Assembly (NCBI GenBank): GCA_034638255.1
Contig: JAWPGT010000001.1
Location: 2,356,001-2,420,000 of the forward strand
Length of the DNA stretch: 64,000 nucleotides
Origin: Coprinus comatus
Lineage: Eukaryota > Basidiomycota > Agaricomycetes > Agaricales > Agaricaceae
Reading direction: 5' to 3'
The position numbers were made by a program, and so were the translations under genes. Position 1 is the stretch's first letter. The number at the start of each line of letters is the position of its first letter. Positions 1 to 11,274 of the stretch are shown here, piece after piece. The notes beneath the pieces were generated by a model. That model did no database searches and had not been told where the DNA came from. It saw nothing but the letters and a program-made list of their open reading frames with translations.

Positions 1-80
1 CCTATCGAATCGGACGAGTTGTCGAAAGAGATTGGATTTACCTCGTACCAGAGAAAGGTGTCCTCAACAGTCCTAATCCT
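1..80 (+). pseudogene. GH71/99-like exon fragment at the window edge
   Basis: In frame 3 the first 80 bases read YRIGRVVERDWIYLVPEKG and then VLNSPN. This closely matches DRIGRVIERDWIHLVREKG plus VLNSPN, encoded by the GH71/99-like gene at about 28600-28674 on the minus strand. The nucleotide match is also high until about position 78, then stops abruptly where the full gene continues with NYLREKGKPVIALWG. I read it as a truncated duplicate. The part to its left lies outside the window, so a longer partial copy cannot be excluded. Confidence 0.7.
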
Positions 81-588
81 TATACCTCCATGTCCCCGGC
101 CAATTTGATAATTATAAACGTTACACAGCCTGACTGCATTACCTATTCTGACGCAAGACAGGGATTGTATCGACTTCAAGTTCTACATTATTCACCAAGT
201 TGGTATATACCTTGGACTGGTGCAACCCTGATATTAAAAACCTTTCATCAACGAAAATAATCCCCTTTTCCATCATGAGCCCCATCTTCCAATAGTATGG
301 TTTTCTCCTTCATCCACCTTATACCTTTCAGGTCACACAACTCAATTCCAGACCTGAACAAATCTCTAGTTTTCTCGGAACCAGTTCTTCTATCGCATCA
401 ATTTCTCAGCGACATGGTGCCAACTGCTCGATTGTTTCTTTGATCTTCAACCTGTATAACTTTCATGCAGTCATTGAATGGAGAGATCTATCAACTTCTG
501 ACCCAGATTGGATAGTCGGCGCTTGACTCCTCATTTTGATATCGACTACAACTTTCCTTCAAACAGTCCAGCTATTCGTTCAAATATA

Positions 589-2176
589 ATGTTCCCTGTT
601 GAGGTTGTATGCGCTATGCTAGAAAATGCAGATTGGGCCAGCCTGCTGGCAGCAATGCTTGTACGTCCATGTATCCACCTTATCTTACTCACCTACGACA
701 TTGAACAGGTTTGTACAACATGGTACCCAGCTACACAGTCCCCCAACTGTGGTATACATCTGTGAAGACTCTAACATCAGACAACGCTGGGTGATCAGGC
801 AGGCTCGTGATGCTTGGTTTACAAACAATTCACCGTTGTTCAAAGTGCGAATGCGATATTTTTCATATCCTGATCCCACCCACTACGGATTTACATTCAA
901 CATACTCCTAGGAGGTCGTTGGTTAATCACTAGCATCTCGGGAAAGGGGATGGTATCCTACGATCCGGATGGTGGCTCCTCCAAAATCGTAGAGCGTGTC
1001 CTCATTGGTGCAAATACTGTCATGTACTCAGTACTTTCACCCACCAACCATTAGCGAGCTCGATATTCTGACATGAGTGGACCCCAAGAAATCAGTATTA
1101 TCCTTTCGCATGGCTTTATATCCGGGTATTATCCCGATAGCGGCCCATGGAAACGGTACGGTTCTAAGTTTCGAATTTTAGGTTTGATAAAGCTTACACA
1201 CCCAAGATTCTTGCTCGCTGCGTGCCTATATCTTTCAAGTTGATGTTGGTTATGGAAAGGGTGCTTACCTCAACGCCGAGCTACTTGCGGAAATACAATA
1301 CAGCCCAGAACTGTTCATTTACACTTGCTGGTTTACATCTCCTAATGACTGGGTTCTCGTGGGGGTGGAGTCTGCAAATTACGGTACGTACATGTCCCTT
1401 GCTCGATGGGAAAGAGAAGATATGAGATACTTGCGAAGGAGAGGAAAAAGGTCAAAATTGCAACCAGTGATGGAATGGGCACCGTATGTCTTGCAATACC
1501 TCCATGCTACTGGATGCTGATTTAGTGATTACTTTGAAGCCTGAATACTGTAGATTATCCGAAGAGTTTGTGCTGATCCAGTTACCAGGAGATAGGCATT
1601 GCATCAACATTTATTCTGCTCAACAGATTGAAAACCACGATACGAACAATAGGCCCATCTATCCCCTATACCGACTACGATTCCACCCCAATTATGATCC
1701 ATGCCTGTACATGGAGCCGTTCAAATACCAGAATCGGCATTGGTTTATCACGCGGAATGACTTAGAAATCTTTGTCACCCAGTTATCAAATTCTGAATCT
1801 AAGCCTAGCGCGGACCCCAACACTCAGCCTTTAATTCGCCTGGTCATGACAACCTTAATGGCCAGTTAATAGTTGGACCAGCTGCGGTTGTCGCAATGTC
1901 CAAGCTCGCCGAGTCTCTTTTGATAGACATTAGGACCCACAAATGAGATGCAAGTATGAGCAGTCTCATACGTCGCGTAAGCAGAGGATCGAGCTTGAAC
2001 TTCCAAAGCGCTTTAAGGATCAAATTTTGAAGGCTCAGTATCTGGTGGAGAGAGCTGCAGGCCACCTTATTGGTGTAGACGTAGGAAGTGGACGTATCAT
2101 TGTCAACTTTGGTAAAGCATGTGTGATTCATGTTATCAATACAGTTGTAGTAAATTATGGTAAAAGGAATTTGTAG
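589..2176 (+). pseudogene. F-box family copy A, decayed
   Basis: This is a full-length but broken relative of the intact F-box gene at 6989-8755. It keeps the F-box core (MFPVEVVCAMLENADWASLL), the first intron (about 658-708, ending before VCTTWY), the LLGGRW segment, the YIFQVDVGYGKGAYLNAELL segment near 1208, the C-terminal IYSAQQIENHDT...HWFIT segment and the terminal DVGSGR motif. Lesions: a one-base deletion near 740 that shifts the frame, loss of about 60 bases just before the WVIRQARDAW segment, and several stops between about 1860 and 2060. Similarity to the intact gene begins upstream of the start codon, so the 5' leader was duplicated too. F-box proteins of this type normally serve as substrate adaptors of SCF ubiquitin ligases; this copy should be non-functional. 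Confidence 0.82.
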
Positions 2177-3127
2177 TAGTGATATGTACTACAGTGCCAA
2201 TGATAATGACATGGAAACGTAGGATAGAATAACGAGAGCCCAGTGTGAAGGAGCCTAAGCTTAAGCGAGTTGGGATGTTCTGGGAAAGTGTTGTCAATGT
2301 TGAGAGAAACGGCTGTACTGTGCTGTGAGATTCTTGATTTAAGAAGCTGAAACTTCAATATTCAATAATGAATGATATCTATTGCGACGGATGGTATTTT
2401 GCGAAAAAGAATATGTTCAGATAAGTCGATCTAGAACTCCAGTCTCTGGATCAATTGCATGTCTATACAATATCCGTCGCACTCCGAGAAATGAAAAAAC
2501 TATGCAAGTACCGCCCTTTAACCAAGACGTACGGTATCTTTCTTCTGTCAACAGTCAGTTGGCTCTTTAATGTTGACATATATCATTTTGGTACAGAGGA
2601 AAAGAATCGTCGTGATGGAAGGGAATACATGGTGTATAGGAAGTGGCTACATATTATTGTCGATTTTTGCAAGGCCCGTTCATCTTCCTCAACTTTAAAA
2701 TAAAGGCCTCGTTTAACCTATACATAATTCTCATGCCTCTGATAGCTAGATCCAAAGGCTTTCATTCTCAACCCCGGCCTCCATACGCTAAATTCCATAT
2801 ATTAACATACTCGAGCACAAGAAAGTAGAGACATTGCGTATTTATTTAGGAATGGTGGTTTACAAAAAAGGTTCAGGGAAGATGACGAGGACAAGCAAAT
2901 AGAAGTATATAGGGAGACCCACATTTCCTACATCCGACAACCCCATTACTTCCAGGAAGACTACAATAATTACTTGTCATTTCAAGTATTAGATTTATGG
3001 ATCTGACCAGTGTCTTCATCATGAGAAAAAAATACCGGGTGGAGACGGAGTGTATGAAATAGTTTGTGAGTCTTGAGATAACACTTGGTTTACGGCCCAA
3101 CAACATCTGATTTAGAAGGGTGAACGG
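2177..3127. other. intergenic, no gene seen
   Basis: This stretch lies between F-box copy A and the stop codon of the DUF6535 gene. Short open frames occur on both strands, but none shows a recognisable domain, a plausible splice chain or similarity to other parts of the window. The right end probably carries the 3' untranslated region of the minus-strand DUF6535 gene. Confidence 0.5.
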
Positions 3128-5769
3128 TTATGAATCTCGAGGAGTACAGGGATCATCAGGAAGATATGAAGGAAGATGACCAGATCCACCGCTCTCCTTG
3201 ATTATGCCAGAATGCTCAACCACCTTCAACCCAGATGGCAATTGAACAAGTTCCATTTCTTCTCCGTTCTGAATATCGAAAGGTATAATACTGTTGTTGT
3301 TGGATGAACGATGTTCGGAATCTTGAGGCAACGGTAGTAGAGTTGGAGAAACTGTGACTCCGGGTGTAATGTCTGCTTCTGAATTGGATTTGATGGGCTC
3401 AGGTGTGGCAACCATGGGTAGGTCTGTAGTAGAGGTTATGACTGAAGTGACTTGACCAGTTGTTTCGTCTTGTGAGTCTTGGTCGACCAGTAAATTATTA
3501 ACTATATTAGAGAAAAATTTCGGACATACCAGAAGCTTGTATATCCTCTATTCTACCTGACAATTCACCACCAGGCTCAGTGTCCTCATATACACACCAT
3601 AACTCCTTCAAGCTCTTGTTAAAATCATCTACCAGGACCCATAGTTTTGGGTATTCTGGAAAGTAAAGTGCATGAAGGATTGAAGGTGGAATGGTGAATT
3701 TATCTGGGTGCAGAACCGAATCTTGTGAGGGTGAATGTTGAATGTGTTCTTCTGCAGCAGATAGGATTTGCTTGAAAGTTGATTGAATGAAAGGGAATAC
3801 ATCAGGTATTCCACATGAGTATTGTATGATGTGTTTAGTGTAGAGGAAGATGCGATCCAATGATTTATCCCTGCCAATGAGACGCTTCGAGGCAAGGTAT
3901 TCTATGATTTTGAGGAAGCCACGGCTGTGATATGTATTTGCTGAGGAACAATGGTGGTCAGAGAGGGACAACAGACAGACAAGAAGACGAACGAGGACAA
4001 ACAAAGCATTTATCGCACTCCACAAGCAGATCACCAAGTATGGGTACAACAACTTTGTAGTTTGCAGAGTCCACGGAAGGAAAGACTTGGGCGAATACGC
4101 TGACCAAAGATATACACCTATGCTTTGAGCTAGGCTTCACATCCAGGTATTTGTCGACAAGAAGGCGTATGTGAGGAAGTGATATTGGATACTTGCACAG
4201 TTCTCTTAAAATGGGATACGTCCATTTCCAGTCCAACAAATTGTAATTGATCACATCACAGGCAATAGCAACTGCGCTCTCTCGAGTAATCCTCATAGTC
4301 TCAGAGGTTAACTCAGTGGCAATGTCTTCCATGAGACCTGGAGCAAAGATTGTTAAAAATAATATACAATGCATAGGTTGACATTTACCTATCTGACTCA
4401 CAGAAGTAAGAGATGACACTAGCGCTACCGCATCTGACCAAGGCTGGCGCTGAACACTGGTATTTTCACAAGATGCATCACATTTGGCATGTGCCTCAAT
4501 TATCCCTTTGAAGCAAAGAGCACTCCACTGTACCCCATTGTCATTATTCTCCGTAAATGATGCCAATAAATCAAGCTCCTCCCATTTCCACCTAACGGTG
4601 TTATGTTCTTTTTCTTTGAGCTTCATCCGTGACACCTGGAAAGAAGCAAAGACCATACAGCAGTACGCATCCTCAGCCACCTTAGTCGTTTGCCTATACT
4701 CTTGTGATATCCATGATAATTGATGGTAAATTGATCCCACAGCACCTACACCCCCTTTCCATCTTTTTACACCCCTAGTGTCATAATCCAGCCAACTGTG
4801 AATACTTTCCATACATTCAAACCACTTCGATCTTTGATTCAACAACTTTAACCACTTGAGAATGTAGGTAAGCCCTTGAAACGATAGGTGAAATAACCAA
4901 GATTGAGGTGACCTATATGGACAAAGTACAGGTGGGCTCTTCTGGGGTGGTAAGATTCCCAGAGTATGCCAGATGAGTTGGCCAGTTGGGAGAATTGAGG
5001 TAAAGAGGATAAATCCACCCAATACGGCGACAAGTACAGTTACAGGTATTGAGGCAAGAGTGTTTGATTCCCATTGTGAGATCATGAAACCAACAAAGAA
5101 AAGACTGAGTGAGACGAGAAGTAAGAGGGGTATCATGTTTAGAAACCCTAGAACGCCCCAGGACCGGAGGCTCTCATGACGTTGGTATTGCAACAACAGG
5201 TCCTCTTTGTTCGACACACCTGTGATGTTCTTACCAAACTGTCGCAGCCACTGTAAACATACAATTCCTCCCACGACTGCCACAAGACTAAGCGCAAGAC
5301 TGACAGAGTACAAGGCGTTGACACGCTGAGCATAGAGGGATGGTGCAATCTCTGGGACAAGGTTGATTGAGAGATTTGGTTGTGGGTTTGATTGGTTATT
5401 CAGCTGTTGGATGATCGTTTGTAGTAACCATACTGTCATTTCTGCAGGGTCACCTTGAACTGCCTTCGCGGCTTCGATGGTGAAAGCCGCGACAATTCCA
5501 GAAAAGAGACCAGCCTGTATAGAGTATCATCATCAGCATATTTTATACTACCATGTGAGCTTACCATACTTACAAATATCAGAAGATTGTGTAATTCTTC
5601 CGTCCAACTCTCAAATGTTTCCTTTGTCAGGAACTCTCCCTTTTTATTCAACCCTTCCCATCGTTTTGCATCTGCCTCTTCATCTAGGATCTTCAGGCTC
5701 TAAGTGCATATCATCTCAGTACTAATATTATTCTATTTTCTTCGGTGGAGATATACTTACCGGGTCCAT
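3128..5769 (-). CDS. DUF6535 domain membrane protein
   Basis: This is a multi-exon membrane protein of unknown function in the DUF6535 family, which is common in Agaricomycetes. The N-terminus reads MDPSLKILDEEADAKRW...ETFESWTEELHNLLIF, then a first helix AGLFSGIVAAFTIEAAKAVQ, a second around NALYSVSLALSLVAVVGGI before the family-typical CLQWLR, a third around VLGFLNMIPLLLLVSLSLFF, and a fourth around SIPVTVLVAVLGGFILFTS. A soluble C-terminal region of over 500 residues follows. Introns: 5700-5760, 5515-5573, 4338-4388, one near 3935-4000 whose borders I could not fix, and a 52-nt intron ending the QAS segment near 3480-3535. The first exon is only 9 nt if the ATG at 5769 is used, so the true start may lie upstream. 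The C-terminal tail is Ser/Thr/Asp-rich and may be disordered. Confidence 0.82.
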
Positions 5770-6309
5770 TCCTTTTGGATCCTGTGTTTCCGGTATCGGT
5801 AAGGCCGTGGTAGTAAGAACGAATAACTGTTTTTTGTCAGGACATTCAAGGTCTAGAGTGAAGTGAATTGTAACACACCGTACGATGGAGAGACGTAATA
5901 GATGGGTTGACGAAGATATGGGTCAGTACTAGATGTCTTGAGGGGCTTAAGAGGTCGTAGAATCCGTAAGAGTTAGCGCTCGATGGGCGAAGTCTTCGGA
6001 CTTCCTGTGCGCATTGCCACTGCCTAAAAATATCCGTTGATTAAATCAATGGCCAAATTCAACATATACATATATTAATCATCGTGCATAAGTATATGCG
6101 GTTTTTTCTATATATAAAACCAACAGTAGGCTTGAATATTGCGTTCCACCCACCTTTCAAAACCCATTCCTCTTGAAGCGAATCATTCTCTATTTACTTT
6201 TAAAGCAAGTAGGTGATGAGAATACGACGTACGTCGTACCCATTTCATAATCCGAGTCATCTCGGTACCATTAAGAGTCATTGAAGAGAACATCAACAAA
6301 GTTCAAACT

Positions 6310-6487
6310 GGGATGGGACGGCACGCATTAAAGAACATATTTAAGAAAAAAAGCTACAATATGCCATATCACGGAGCTACATTGCCTGTAGTAGACGTTG
6401 GGAGCGGCCGTATACTTTGCTCCAACCCTTACAGTAGATATTTTCGTATCATTTATACCGTTACAATTCCTAGGGTGCGATGTTAAA
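6310..6487 (+). pseudogene. F-box family C-terminal fragment (copy E)
   Basis: The segment around 6381-6430 reads LPVVDVGSGRILCSN, matching the last coding segment of F-box copy D (ILPAVDVGSGRILFCN). Weaker DNA similarity extends upstream to about 6310. No F-box, start codon or other part of the gene is found nearby, so this is an isolated 3' remnant of the same family. Confidence 0.65.
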
Positions 6488-6848
6488 AACATTAAGCATT
6501 AGTACTCTAATAAATCAGTATTGTCTGGAAAAGTCGATTATTATATTATGATAAGCGATAGTGATTTTCTATCCAATGATTTCTTCGGAAAAACCTCCTG
6601 TTGTCTCCCAATGTCGTAGAAACCCCACTTCTCCAGGCTCCTACGTATCAGCCGTGGTCTTCGTTATTAAACTCAGTACATATGATTATTATAAACAGTA
6701 TTTAGCACCGTGGTTCACCCTATCTTCTTGCATTTATGTTACCATTGCCCATTCCCTAAGTCGAAGAAATATTGAGGGTTTTGTGTAGTAACAATGTAAA
6801 GAGTTATATCATAGGCGTCTGACCGATAAATTTTCTGAGCTCCCAGCA

Positions 6849-6856
6849 TATATAAG
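6849..6856 (+). promoter_or_regulatory. TATA-like box upstream of F-box gene B
   Basis: TATATAAG lies 133 bp before the start codon of the only intact F-box copy. The placement fits a core promoter element, but this is a motif match only. Confidence 0.35.
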
Positions 6857-6988
6857 TATAACATAAGAATCAATCTCGAAAGTCCGCATGTCCATAAATA
6901 AGTACTTGATTATTCATTCACCTTCCTTTTGATATCGATAACTACTTCGTGCTTATCCTTCTCAAGTGGTCCAGCTATTCAGTCATAC

Positions 6989-8755
6989 ATGATGCTCCCC
7001 GTCGAAGTTGTATGCACTATGCTAGAAAATTCGGACTGGCGCAGCCTTCTAAGTGCAAAGCTTGTATGTATTAGAGCATATCTACTCATCTTACTCACTA
7101 CGGGGATTGAGTAGGTTTGTACAACATGGTACCAAGCTACACAATCCCGTCAAATGTGGTATACGTTTGTGAAGATCTTAACATCGGACAACACTCTCAC
7201 CAAAATTAACGGTAAAATCGAGGACTATACACTCGAGGAACTACAACACTGGGTTATCAAGAACCTTCGGGCTCGCGAAGCTTGGTTTACAAAGAATTCA
7301 CCATTGTTAAAACTACGAACGCGATCTTTTATGTATGATGGTATTAGTCGTTACTCCTTCGCTAGTGACTTCAAACTACTCCCTGGAGGTCGTTGGGTAC
7401 TTGCTTGCGTTCCAGAAAAGGGAGTAATATCTTATGATTTGGATAGCGGTTCCTCTAGAATTGAACAACGTGTCATTGTGGGTCCAGAGACAGTCAAATA
7501 CTTCGACCCTGATGATTTGGAGGAGGCTGCCTGCCACTACAGGCTGGGAATTGAAGTATGGATGGATCACAAGACATCAATGTTATCCTTTCGCATATCT
7601 ATTTTTCTAAGATGGGATGAGATGATGATGATGATAGATGATGATGATGATGGTGATGATAGTGATTATGATGGTGATGATGATGATGAAAGCGGTAAGG
7701 TTCTAAAAATCATCTTTTAGTCTAGTAAGCCTGACACGTCTAAGATTCGGGGTTGGTGCATGCCTATATCTTCCAGGTTGATGTAATTGGACACGGAAGA
7801 GACGCTTTCCTCGATGCCAAACTACTAGCGAACGTGCAGTACGGACCGGCAGACACATTTGTTGATACCCTCTGGTATGTGGTTTCCAATGATCGGATGG
7901 TTGCAGAGTTGCGGATCACAAACCACGACACACTGGAAGTTTGCGTCACTCGATGGGAGGGAGAGAATATGGCATATTTACAGAAGAAAGGGAAACAGGT
8001 TACACTTGCAATTCCAGAAGATCAAATCGATGGCATCAACGTATGTTCTTGGAATCCTTTCATGAAGTTCCCAGATGCTAATTTGGTGATGATACTAATT
8101 AAAGGATGACTTCAGAGTGTCAGAGGAGCTTGTGTTGCTTGAATGCACAACTGCAGATAATGTTTATATCGACGTCTATTCTGCTCAACAAATTGAAAAC
8201 CACGATACACGCGATGGGCCCATGCGTGCCTTATACCGATTACATTTCCGCGACAATACTGATCCATGCCAATATTCAAAACCGTTCGTTTACCACAATC
8301 TACATTGGTTCATTACTCGGCATGAACTTGAAGCTTTCATCACTCAACTACCAAGTTCTGGATCCTCTGTATCTACCTTTGACCCCAGTACTCCACCCGG
8401 TTCCATACGTCTTTGGGGCCGCCACTCACTCTCTAAGGTACATAAATCTGCTATTCGAATTGGGCCGGCTGCCATTGTGGCAATGTCGGGCTCAACTGAT
8501 CCAGCTTGGAACTTCGACATCAGGTCTTACAAATGGGATACAAGTATGAACTACCATGCTTCACGCAACTGGCGTTTCACATTTGATCCTTCAAAGGAAA
8601 AAGATTTGAAGGGGAAATGTACTTCTCTTTGCTTTTTCTCAGGTTTAGATGTAGGAAGTGGTCGTATTCTTATCATCTATGGCCAAGCCATGGTTATAGT
8701 TGTTATTGATACAGTTGCAGGAAGTTTACCACAATGTATGTACGGTCCAAGTTAA
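6989..8755 (+). CDS. F-box domain protein, intact family member (copy B)
   Basis: Four exons (6989-7063, 7115-7694, 7745-8040, 8105-8755) join into an uninterrupted 533-residue frame; intron lengths are 51, 50 and 64 nt. The F-box is at the extreme N-terminus (MMLPVEVVCTMLENSDWRSLL, then SAKLVCTTWYQATQSRQMW). A repeated-motif region follows: the EDYTLEELQHWVI segment, LLPGGRW, HAYIFQVDVIGHGRDAFL, then YSAQQIENHDT, HWFITRHELEAFITQ and the terminal DVGSGRILI. Such Agaricomycete F-box proteins are presumed substrate receptors that link targets to Skp1 and SCF ubiquitin ligases; the C-terminal part could be a beta-rich, propeller-like substrate domain (inference). Residues encoded at about 7618-7690 are an Asp-rich run from a TGATGA-type microsatellite, absent from the other copies. 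This is the only copy here with no visible lesion. Confidence 0.85.
7618..7692 (+). repeat. GAT/TGATGA microsatellite inside F-box gene B
   Basis: A run of degenerate GAT triplets encodes a Met- and Asp-rich stretch just before the second intron. It keeps the reading frame, so expansion would lengthen an acidic loop rather than break the protein. The aligned places in copies C and D lack it. Confidence 0.8.
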
Positions 8756-9328
8756 AAACAGTGTAGATCATACCCGCAGTGGTATCCGGAATAAATGTAT
8801 AATTCTGAGAATTTCTGATCTTGAATTCGACCAAACTGTTGCTGATAAGAAATATTGTGATTTGTACTCCTCGCGGTATAAATTTGGGAAGGTAGATTAA
8901 AGCAAGAAAACCGGAAGCTGAGAAGGGAAATGGGATACGTGACACTGGCAAATACATCAATAAAATGATCATGATCGATTCTTTGAGATTTTGTGTTCTG
9001 AATCTTCTATCTCTATCCATGGAGACTATTACCAGATTATTCTAATATACTCTGCTCCACATTTTCTACAAACAAAAAGCATCAAGAATAATTTTCGTAT
9101 ACACTAGTATCATATCATATAGTAGTAGGTATCCCCTTACCCATAACCTCGAAGAAGAAAACAAGGAAAGAATCACTATATGCACTGTTGCACATATATA
9201 GAAAGGTAGAAAAACAATAATTCAAAAACAGACAAAAAAAAAAAAAAACAGAAATAATAGATAAACCCACAAAACACAAGAAAACTCTTCACAATTGACA
9301 ATTAAGTCCACAAAAAACAACAAAAAAA
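8756..9328. other. convergent 3' region, no gene seen
   Basis: This lies between the stop codons of the plus-strand F-box gene and the minus-strand membrane protein gene. It is AT-rich with an A-tract near 9231-9248. It probably holds both 3' untranslated regions; no open frame here is convincing. Confidence 0.5.
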
Positions 9329-11274
9329 TCACAAATCATCATCTCTTCTCACAGGCGTAACATTCATAACAACCGGTCCCGGCCTTTTCTCATCTCTATA
9401 CACTCTACTCCTTCCCTGTCCTTGACCATTTGCCGGACCAGGGTACGAAGGAACCTCTTCTCTATCACCGAGATCACCATCCACACTATTTCCAGGTATA
9501 GTTGACGTTCCTCCAACTTGACTCAACAAATCTCCTCCAGCAGCACTAAAACTCGATTCATTCCTTCTATGCTGTTGTTGTTGATTCCATTGATATCCAC
9601 TTGTCCCTGAAAATCCACTTCCACTCGTAATTTGAGAATCCAACGACCTATTCTTTTCATGAGGATGTCTTGAATCTGATGCAGAGGGAGGAGTGGTTAT
9701 AATTGAAGCACTACCACCAATGGTAGATAGAGCATCTGGAGCCTGTGAAGAAAAATCTCCATGATCTCTTGGTGATTCCGAATAAGCAGGTGGATTTAAC
9801 CTTCTTTGCTCTGATGATAATGCTGCTACAGCTGCTGTAAAAGTCTCTCCCAAGTTATCACCCGCCTTTCTATCACGAGATGATTGTGGTGAATGTGAAG
9901 GAGTATTATTGTTGGCGATGAAAGGAGTGATGATATCAGGAGAATTAATGGGTAAACCAGGATGTTGCATTCCTTGAACAGGTGGAGGTGTGTTGCTTGT
10001 ATATGAAAGCGCATTACTTGAATGGAATCCCACAGAGGTAATACTCTGATTATGAGTATGAATTGTGTTGGGACTGAAAAGTGAAGTTCCTTGAATTGAA
10101 ACATTCGATGGCGAAGAAACGTGTTGTAATGGTTGGTATCCTGAAAAGAATGTCTTTCCGGACATGTCTGAAGCAGAACGCATGTGGGTGGGATCCAATT
10201 CGGATTTCGTCAAATCTTTGGCATGTTGAGAGTTTCGCTTACTTCTGCAGAACATGTAGAGAGAGATCCCAACACCAATTGCCAGAGCCACGATGCCCCC
10301 GACGACACCACCTACAATGGCTCCAATGTTACTTTTGCTTCCGCTGCTGGTAGATGTATTTGATGTTGTAGCTGATCCGGCTGGACCTAATGTGATGTCC
10401 GGCTGGCCTGTAAGAATATCTCAGATAATGGAACAAATATGATGAGAAATTTTTGTCCTACCTTCGTTAGCAATTTGTCTGGCCCGCGCAACTTGGAAGC
10501 GTGCATCCGGCCATTCCGTTGCTGAATGTAAATAGTGATTGGTGGCCCGCAAACAATAGAAATAACACTGCCACTTACGATCGGTACTTGCCCAAAAGGG
10601 CAGAGTCATAAGGGGTGGTGGTTGGTGACGTTCAGGGTAAGACCTAGCGACGACATTTCGTCAGGAAACACTCCGTTGAAACTCGACGGACTTGAATACC
10701 TATTAGTGGGACTTAGATTTCCACAGCTTCCATTCCAGCTTGCCCACCTATGTATACGATTAGGAATGTACCGAACTTGAAATAAGGTATCGCTTACGAA
10801 GAAATCGCAGCTTGAACATTCTGGCATACAGCACAAGCATTTAACAGATTGTAGACAGCCAATGAACTGGAAATAATAAACTATCAATGACCTTATCTGG
10901 CTGATTACGAAATCACGCCTACTTACCAGTAGCATTCATCTACCGTGTTTGCCCCATCGCGAGCTAATGGCGTCGGCAAATCATATTGAGAATTACTAGT
11001 CATTCTCCGGACAGTAAAATCTTTTGGAAAAGACCAGGTCAATTTTGCATCCAGACAAAAACAACCAATACTCACCTGGCCCCCGACATGGTCCAATTAA
11101 ATTAGCAGCAACGAGACAAGGTGTAAACTGTGCTTCATTTTCCATCCATGAAAATTCTTGAGCGCAAACAGCATCAGTCTGGTAAGCCCTCCCCACCAGT
11201 GATCCTAGCACCCCCTCAACTGCACAAGTCGCCGCCACCAAAAGTCCAACCTTCCTTGATGTCCCTGTACTCAT
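9329..11274 (-). CDS. Cys-rich single-pass membrane protein with long cytosolic tail
   Basis: The product has an N-terminal signal-like segment (VGLLVAATCAVEGVLGSLVG), a Cys-rich extracellular region spread over several small exons (including VDECYW, IGCLQSVKCLCCMPECSSC, WASWNGSCGN), one transmembrane helix (NIGAIVGGVVGGIVALAIGV) with a CRSKR stop-transfer sequence, and a roughly 300-residue tail rich in Ser, Pro, Gln and Asn. It resembles a family widespread in Agaricomycetes with a Cys-rich ectodomain and one C-terminal helix, whose role is unknown; a surface sensor or adhesion role would be inference. I chose the ATG at 11274 because it begins the signal sequence. Introns separate the ectodomain exons at roughly 10995-11080, 10875-10930, 10780-10800 and 10400-10465; exact borders are not all resolved. 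Confidence 0.75.

Noticed and set aside
5455..5725. two overlapping plus-strand frames of 82 codons
   Set aside because: They lie opposite the DUF6535 exons and introns, which have a clear family match; no domain is seen in them.
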